From Phenylobacterium sp. (GTDB taxonomy: Bacteria; Pseudomonadota; Alphaproteobacteria; Caulobacterales; Caulobacteraceae), in NCBI GenBank assembly GCA_004799545.1, contig SSMU01000021.1, forward strand, positions 95,490 to 159,489: a DNA stretch of 64,000 nucleotides, read 5' to 3'. The translations under genes were made by a program, and so were the position numbers. Below the pieces are notes generated by a model that saw only the letters and a program-made list of their open reading frames with translations, was not told where the DNA came from and did no database searches. Every line of letters begins with the position of its first letter. Positions within the stretch are counted from its first letter, which is position 1. This document shows, in pieces, positions 60,258 through 64,000 of the stretch.

Positions 60258-60923
60258 ATGGATGAGGTCTGGCGGTTGCTTCTGTCGCTCGCGCTGGCCG
60301 GCGCGGCCCTGACCCTGCTGGGCGGCGGGGTGATCTGGTCCATGGACGAGACCCGGCGGATCCGGCGCGCCCTGAAGCGGGTGCTGGGCGAGACGCCGCA
60401 CGCCCTGCTGGTCGCCCGCGGCCGGGGCCGCGGCGCAGGCTGCAACTTCAGCGCCAACCTGATGGCCGTCGCCTGGGACTCCGGCGCCTGGTGCCTGGTC
60501 TATCGCCTGGAGGAGCTGATCGGCGCCGAGCTGGTCGTCGACGGCCGGGTGGAGGGCCGGGTGCATCGCGGCGAGGAGCGGCGCGCGGTGGACCGGATGA
60601 GCGGCGGCGACGCCCAGGTGCGGCTGCGGCTGATCTTCACCGACCCCCGCTACCCCGACTTCAACCTCGACCTCTGGCTGCCGCAGGACGCCGAGCGCAA
60701 GGGGGCCATGAGCCCGCGCGAGTCCATCCAGGAAGCCAACCGCTGGCTGGCGCTGGTCGAGGCGCTGCTGCGCCGTCCGATCCCGCGCCGCGGCCCGACC
60801 GTGTTGGAGGAGGTCCCGCAGCAGGAGCCCCTGCCCTTCGACGCCAGGCCCGCAATGCGCTTCGACGACCACGACACCGACGAGCGCGATCGAGACGATG
60901 GCGACGACAAACTAACCGCCTAG
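60258..60923 (+). CDS. Hypothetical protein with N-terminal membrane anchor
   Basis: A 221-residue protein. Residues about 4-26 form a membrane span (VWRLLLSLALAGAALTLLGGGVIWSMD). The rest is a soluble cytoplasmic domain: RIRRALKRVLGETPHALLVARGRGRGAGCNFSANLMAVAWDSGAWCLVYRLEELIGAELVVDGRVEGRVHRGEERRAVD, then VRLRLIFTDPRYPDFNLDLWLPQDAERKGAMSPRESIQEANRWLALVEALLRRP. This has an alternating beta-strand character but matches no family I recognise; similar uncharacterised proteins probably occur in related Caulobacterales. ATG 60258 is used; a TTG at 60249 is possible. Its end overlaps the racemase gene by 12 nt (convergent). Confidence 0.8.
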   Translation: MDEVWRLLLSLALAGAALTLLGGGVIWSMDETRRIRRALKRVLGETPHALLVARGRGRGAGCNFSANLMAVAWDSGAWCLVYRLEELIGAELVVDGRVEGRVHRGEERRAVDRMSGGDAQVRLRLIFTDPRYPDFNLDLWLPQDAERKGAMSPRESIQEANRWLALVEALLRRPIPRRGPTVLEEVPQQEPLPFDARPAMRFDDHDTDERDRDDGDDKLTA

Positions 60924-61604
60924 GGCGAACTCCACCGCCGCTTCGCAATGGGCGATCGCCGTGTCCACCGCCGCCAGGTCCAGGTCGGCCGGGTCGATCA
61001 AGAGGCCGATCTCCGTGCAGCCGAAGATCACCCCGTCCGCGCCCGCCGCCCGGCCCCGCGCGATCATCGCCAGCACCTCCGCCTTGGAGGCCGGCGAGAT
61101 GACGCCCTGGCAGAGCTCGTCGAAGATGATCGCCTGCAGGCGGTCGCGGTCCGCCGGGTCCGGGATCGTCGCCGGCAAGCCGGCGGCGGCGAGCAGTTCG
61201 CGGTAGAACGGCAGTTCCATGGTGTAGCGGGTGGCCAGCAGCAGCGGCCGGCGCACGCCGCGCGCCTTGAGGGCGGCCGCCGTGGCGTCGGCGATGTGGA
61301 TCAAGGGGACGCGGGTCGCCGCCGTCACCTCGGGGGCGTTGATGTGCATGGTGTTGGCGCAGATCAGCAAGGCGTCGGCGCCCGCCGCCTCCAGCCGCCG
61401 CGCCGCCTCGGCCAGCACGGCCCCGGTGGCGTCCCAGGCGTCCTTGGCCTGCAGCTCGGCGATCGGGGCGAAGTCCACCGACCAGAGGATCAGCCTGGCC
61501 GAGTGCAGCCCGCCCAGCCGCTCGCGGACCAGCCGGTTGATCTGCTGGTAGTAGATCACCGTGCTCTCGGCGCTCATCCCGCCGATCAGGCCCAAGGTTC
61601 TCAT
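60912..61604 (-). CDS. Aspartate/glutamate (hydantoin-like) racemase family protein
   Basis: A 230-residue PLP-independent amino-acid racemase. The fold-typical start MRTLGLIGGMSAESTVIYYQQINR has the MSxESTxxYY motif, and the two catalytic cysteines are C82 (LLICANTMH) and C196 (GVIFGCTEIGLL). This pattern is of the aspartate racemase / broad-specificity YgeA-type group. It could supply D-amino acids or recover them. ATG 61604 is used, since the longer frame adds 29 unconserved residues. It follows ilvD by 13 nt and is probably cotranscribed with it. Confidence 0.93.
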   Translation of the reverse strand: MRTLGLIGGMSAESTVIYYQQINRLVRERLGGLHSARLILWSVDFAPIAELQAKDAWDATGAVLAEAARRLEAAGADALLICANTMHINAPEVTAATRVPLIHIADATAAALKARGVRRPLLLATRYTMELPFYRELLAAAGLPATIPDPADRDRLQAIIFDELCQGVISPASKAEVLAMIARGRAAGADGVIFGCTEIGLLIDPADLDLAAVDTAIAHCEAAVEFALGG

Positions 61605-61617
61605 TGGAACGGCCTCA

Positions 61618-63357
61618 TCAGATATCGGCGTAGACGTGGCGCTCGCCGGCGAAGCCCGGATGGGTGACCGCGCCGGCGTAGGCCGGGCCAACCCCCTGGA
61701 CGAACTTCCAGATCGCGCCGGAGCCGTAGTTGATGGGCCGAGGCTCCTCCTTGGCGAGCTCGTGGGCGCGGTGCTCCAGCTCGATCGGGTCGACCTCCAG
61801 CTCGAGAGTCCCGGCCTCGGCGTCGATGGTGATGATGTCGCCGTCCTTGACCAGGGCGATCGGGCCGCCGACCGCGGCTTCCGGGCCGACGTGGCCGACG
61901 CAGAGGCCCCGCGTGGCGCCGGAGAACCGGCCGTCGGTGATCAGGGCGATGTTCTCGACGCCCTGGCCGTAGAGCGCCGCCGTGGTGGACAGCATCTCGC
62001 GCATGCCCGGGCCGCCCTTCGGCCCCTCGTAGCGGATCACCAGGACCTCACCCTCCTGGTACTCGCGCCGCTCGACCGCGGCGAAGCAGGCGTCCTCGCC
62101 GTCGAACACCCGCGCCGGTCCGCGGTGCTGGGTGTGCTTCAGGCCGGCGACCTTGACGATCGCGCCGTCGGGGGCGAGCGAGCCCCAGAGGCCCACGACG
62201 CCGCCGGTCGGCGACAGCGGACTGGAGACCGGCCGGATCACCTCCTGATCGTCGCGCCAGACCACGTCGGCCACGTTCTCGGCGAGGGTCTTGCCGGTGA
62301 CCGTCATGCAGTCCCCATGCAGGTGGCCGCCCGCCAGCAAGGTCTTGAGCAGCATCGGCGCGCCGCCCGCCTCGCCCATGTCCTTGGCCACGAACCGGCC
62401 GCCCGGCTTCAGGTCGGCGATATAGGGCGTGCGGGCGCAGATCTCGGCGAAGTCGCGCAGGGTGAACTCGACGCCGCACTCATGGGCCATGGCCGGTAGG
62501 TGCAGGCCGCCGTTGGTGGAGCCGCCGGTGGCCGCCACCACCACCGCGGCGTTCTCGAAGGCCTGGCGGGTGCAGATGTCGCGCGGGCGGATGTTCCGCT
62601 CGATCAGCCGCATCACCGCCTCGCCCGAGGCGCGGGCGTACTGGTCGCGGTCCAGGTAGGCCGCCGGGAGGGCCGACGAGAGCGGCAGCGCCAGGCCGAT
62701 AGCCTCGGACACCAGCGCCATGGTGTTGGCGGTGAACTGGCCGCCGCAGGCCCCCTCGCCCGGACAGGCGTGCTGCTCCACCTGGCAGAGCCGCTCCGCG
62801 GTGATCTTGCCGGCCGAAAACTGCCCCACGGCCTCGAAGACGTCCTGGACGGTGAGGTCGCGGTCGTCGAGGCGGCCGGGCAGGATCGAGCCGCCGTAGA
62901 GGAAGACCGACGGCACGTTGAGCCGCAGCATGGCCATCATCATCCCCGGCAGGGACTTGTCGCAGCCGGCGACGCCGACCAGGGCGTCATAGGAATGGCC
63001 GCGCATGGTGAGCTCGACGCTGTCGGCGATCACCTCCCGGCTGACCAGGGACGAGCGCATGCCCTCGTGGCCCATGGCGAGGCCGTCGGTGACGGTGATG
63101 GTGCAGAACTCGCGCGGCGTGCCGCCCGCCGCCTTCACCCCCTCGCCGGCCGCGTGGGCCTGGCGCATCAGGGCGGTGTTGCACGGCGCGGCCTCGTTCC
63201 AGCAGGAGGCGACGCCCACGAACGGCTGCTCGATCTCGCGGCTGCCGAGCCCCATGGCGTAGTAGTAGGAGCGGTGCGGCGCGCGCGCCGGTCCCTCGGT
63301 CACATGCCGGCTGGGCAGGCGGGTCTTGTCCCAGGATCCATCCGGTCGACGATGCAT
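61618..63357 (-). CDS. ilvD: Dihydroxy-acid dehydratase (IlvD/Edd family)
   Basis: A 579-residue [Fe-S]-dependent dehydratase. Cluster-ligand cysteines are in ASCWNEAAPCN, VGVAGCDKSLPG and GEGACGGQFTANTMALVSEAIGL. The signature MGHEGMRSSLVSREVIADSVE and the ITDGRFSGATRGLCVGHVGPEAAVGGPIALVKDGD motif match IlvD, which makes 2-ketoisovalerate and 2-keto-3-methylvalerate for valine, isoleucine and leucine. The IlvD/Edd superfamily also includes sugar-acid dehydratases. The ITDGRFSG form, length and absence of sugar genes favour IlvD. Start ATG 63357. Confidence 0.93.
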   Translation of the reverse strand: MHRRPDGSWDKTRLPSRHVTEGPARAPHRSYYYAMGLGSREIEQPFVGVASCWNEAAPCNTALMRQAHAAGEGVKAAGGTPREFCTITVTDGLAMGHEGMRSSLVSREVIADSVELTMRGHSYDALVGVAGCDKSLPGMMMAMLRLNVPSVFLYGGSILPGRLDDRDLTVQDVFEAVGQFSAGKITAERLCQVEQHACPGEGACGGQFTANTMALVSEAIGLALPLSSALPAAYLDRDQYARASGEAVMRLIERNIRPRDICTRQAFENAAVVVAATGGSTNGGLHLPAMAHECGVEFTLRDFAEICARTPYIADLKPGGRFVAKDMGEAGGAPMLLKTLLAGGHLHGDCMTVTGKTLAENVADVVWRDDQEVIRPVSSPLSPTGGVVGLWGSLAPDGAIVKVAGLKHTQHRGPARVFDGEDACFAAVERREYQEGEVLVIRYEGPKGGPGMREMLSTTAALYGQGVENIALITDGRFSGATRGLCVGHVGPEAAVGGPIALVKDGDIITIDAEAGTLELEVDPIELEHRAHELAKEEPRPINYGSGAIWKFVQGVGPAYAGAVTHPGFAGERHVYADI

Positions 63358-63668
63358 GGCGCGCGAGGCTCCCTAGAGAACGCGAGGCGTCCTCCTTAAG
63401 CGGAGCCGTGGCCGAGGTGAAGGGGCCAAGCCGCCCGGCGGCTTCGCCGGCTGAGGCGTCCGCCGCGCCGGGCTGAGAACCTTCGCGGCGCCACGAATTT
63501 CAATGATGTCAGGCGCCTAGTGTTTCAGGGCCAAAGACGGCGGCTCCGTGGCGGCTCCAGCGCATTCCTAGGTTGTTACAACGTAAGCTACCCGATTCGA
63601 CTGTACGGTACGTTCCGAACGCTCGCGCTCAGCCGGCTGTCAATCTGTGTCCTCGGCGCCAGCATATG

Positions 63669-63699
63669 TAAGTGAGAGTAAGTTATCTACGTTCACTTA
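63669..63699. promoter_or_regulatory. Inverted repeat TAAGTGA-N17-TCACTTA, candidate operator
   Basis: Seven-base arms TAAGTGA (63669-63675) and TCACTTA (63693-63699) lie immediately upstream of the predicted -35 element of the TonB receptor gene, the usual position of an activator or repressor site. Regulator unknown; none is encoded nearby. Confidence 0.4.
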
Positions 63700-63710
63700 T
63701 CGCAAACCCG

Positions 63711-63738
63711 TTGACTGGCTTGGGGTTGCTGCTCCACC
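63711..63738 (+). promoter_or_regulatory. Candidate sigma-73-type promoter of the TonB receptor
   Basis: TTGACT (63711-63716), then 14 bases, then GCTCCACC (63731-63738). This resembles the Caulobacter housekeeping consensus TTGACGS-N10-14-GCTANAWC with some mismatches in the -10. The leader would be about 50 nt before the ATG at 63796. Confidence 0.45.
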
Positions 63739-63795
63739 TAGCTTCGCCACAGGCGCAGACAATAGCGCGCACCAGCTGCGGGGAGGCAGCACCAC

Positions 63796-64000
63796 ATGCC
63801 GTTCAAGTATCATCTGTTGGCGACCAGCGCCGTTCTGGCCGCCGCCCTTTCTTCTACGGCCTACGCCCAAACCTCAGGTAGTAAGGCGACCACGGCAGCC
63901 TCGAACACGATCGAAGAGCTGGTGGTCACCGCCCAGAAGCGGGAACAGAACCTGCAGGACGTTCCTGTGGCGGTGTCCGCCTTCACCTCTGAGAAGCGCG
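63796..64000 (+). CDS. TonB-dependent receptor, 5' part (runs off the window)
   Basis: The first 68 residues of a TonB-dependent receptor: signal peptide (YHLLATSAVLAAALSSTAYAQ), a Thr/Ser/Ala linker, a TonB box (IEELVVTAQKREQNLQDVPVAVSAFT) and the beginning of the plug. The sequence EELVVTAQKREQNLQDVPVAVSA is the classic opening of the large receptor class abundant in Caulobacterales and sphingomonads. The GGGAGG ribosome site is ten bases before the ATG. The rest of the plug and barrel lies beyond the window, so no ligand can be suggested. Confidence 0.93.
   Translation, partial: MPFKYHLLATSAVLAAALSSTAYAQTSGSKATTAASNTIEELVVTAQKREQNLQDVPVAVSAFTSEKR

Larger units (their letters stand above)
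63358..63795. other. 438-bp control region upstream of TonB receptor and ilvD
   Basis: No coding region is credible. Contents are a near-perfect palindrome AAGCCGCC-C-GGCGGCTT (63428-63444), palindrome GTTGT-T-ACAAC (63572-63582), inverted repeat TAAGTGA (63669-63675) / TCACTTA (63693-63699), and a candidate promoter (63711-63738). The right half, from about 63560, is richer in A/T than the flanks. The TonB receptor ribosome site GGGAGG is at 63781-63786. Confidence 0.55.

Overview
The window is about 70% G+C and gene-dense. It reads as chromosome of an alphaproteobacterium of the order Caulobacterales. The evidence is the fliX / flgI-cheL-flbY flagellar cluster (FliX and FlbY are known mainly from Caulobacter relatives), a DipM-type LysM/degenerate-LytM division protein, an alphaproteobacterial LexA box (GTTC-N7-GTTC) before uvrA, a one-cysteine DksA, and two TonB-dependent receptors. 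A Phenylobacterium- or Caulobacter-like genus is inferred, not proven. I see no rRNA, tRNA, CRISPR array, prophage or recognisable insertion sequence.

Layout. 1-3 kb: a cut-off amidase diverging from an omega-amino-acid transaminase, a small c-type cytochrome and a glyoxalase. 3-9.3 kb: an RND efflux pair (adaptor and permease) and a facing Atm1-like ABC exporter. 9.3-11.3 kb: lipoprotein, LOG-family nucleotide hydrolase and dksA. 11.4-13.9 kb: fliX diverging from flgI-cheL-flbY, with a sigma-54 promoter and an upstream palindrome. 14-15.2 kb: an FMN riboswitch controlling ribH, then a thioesterase. 15.3-19.7 kb: a Phd-PAS fusion protein and an accessory-looking block of Gly/Thr-rich lipoprotein, FhaC-type two-partner-secretion pore and small membrane protein. 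19.7-25.7 kb: ABC-F protein, LysR regulator, orphan ParA-like ATPase, OPT transporter. 25.7-34.5 kb: LexA-controlled uvrA, a DUF559 endonuclease gene enclosed in inverted repeats, GST, two paralogous membrane proteins, trmFO (its 3' end invaded by a gene-less copy of the same repeat), an ICMT-like methyltransferase and a squalene/phytoene-synthase-like protein.

34.5-50.6 kb is a long, mostly minus-strand envelope and housekeeping block: Mth938-secF-secD-yajC, a DUF815 ATPase, then (in transcription order) SPOR protein-nagZ-scpA-scpB-tatA-tatB-tatC-serS-surE-pcm-dipM, and dgt upstream. Many of these genes overlap by 4 nt or abut, so long polycistronic transcripts are likely. They join Sec and Tat export, cohesin-like chromosome organisation, peptidoglycan recycling and cell separation. 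50.6-55 kb: erpA, a secreted protein, a GST-ArsR-SRPBCC operon with a palindromic operator, and a metallophosphoesterase. 55-64 kb: a TonB receptor with a polyglycine insert facing a secreted pepsin-like protein, xthA, an amino-acid racemase, ilvD and the start of a second TonB receptor.

The strongest candidates for something undescribed are: (1) the DUF559 nuclease gene bounded by two-hairpin terminal inverted repeats, with a gene-less copy of the same ends 4 kb away inside the trmFO 3' end, which resembles a REP/RAYT or MITE-like system built on a restriction-fold nuclease; and (2) the lipoprotein / TpsB / small membrane protein block, in which the presumed secreted partner has a lipobox rather than a classical TPS domain. 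The block is preceded by palindromes spaced at near-integral helical turns and has a strong hairpin between its first two genes.
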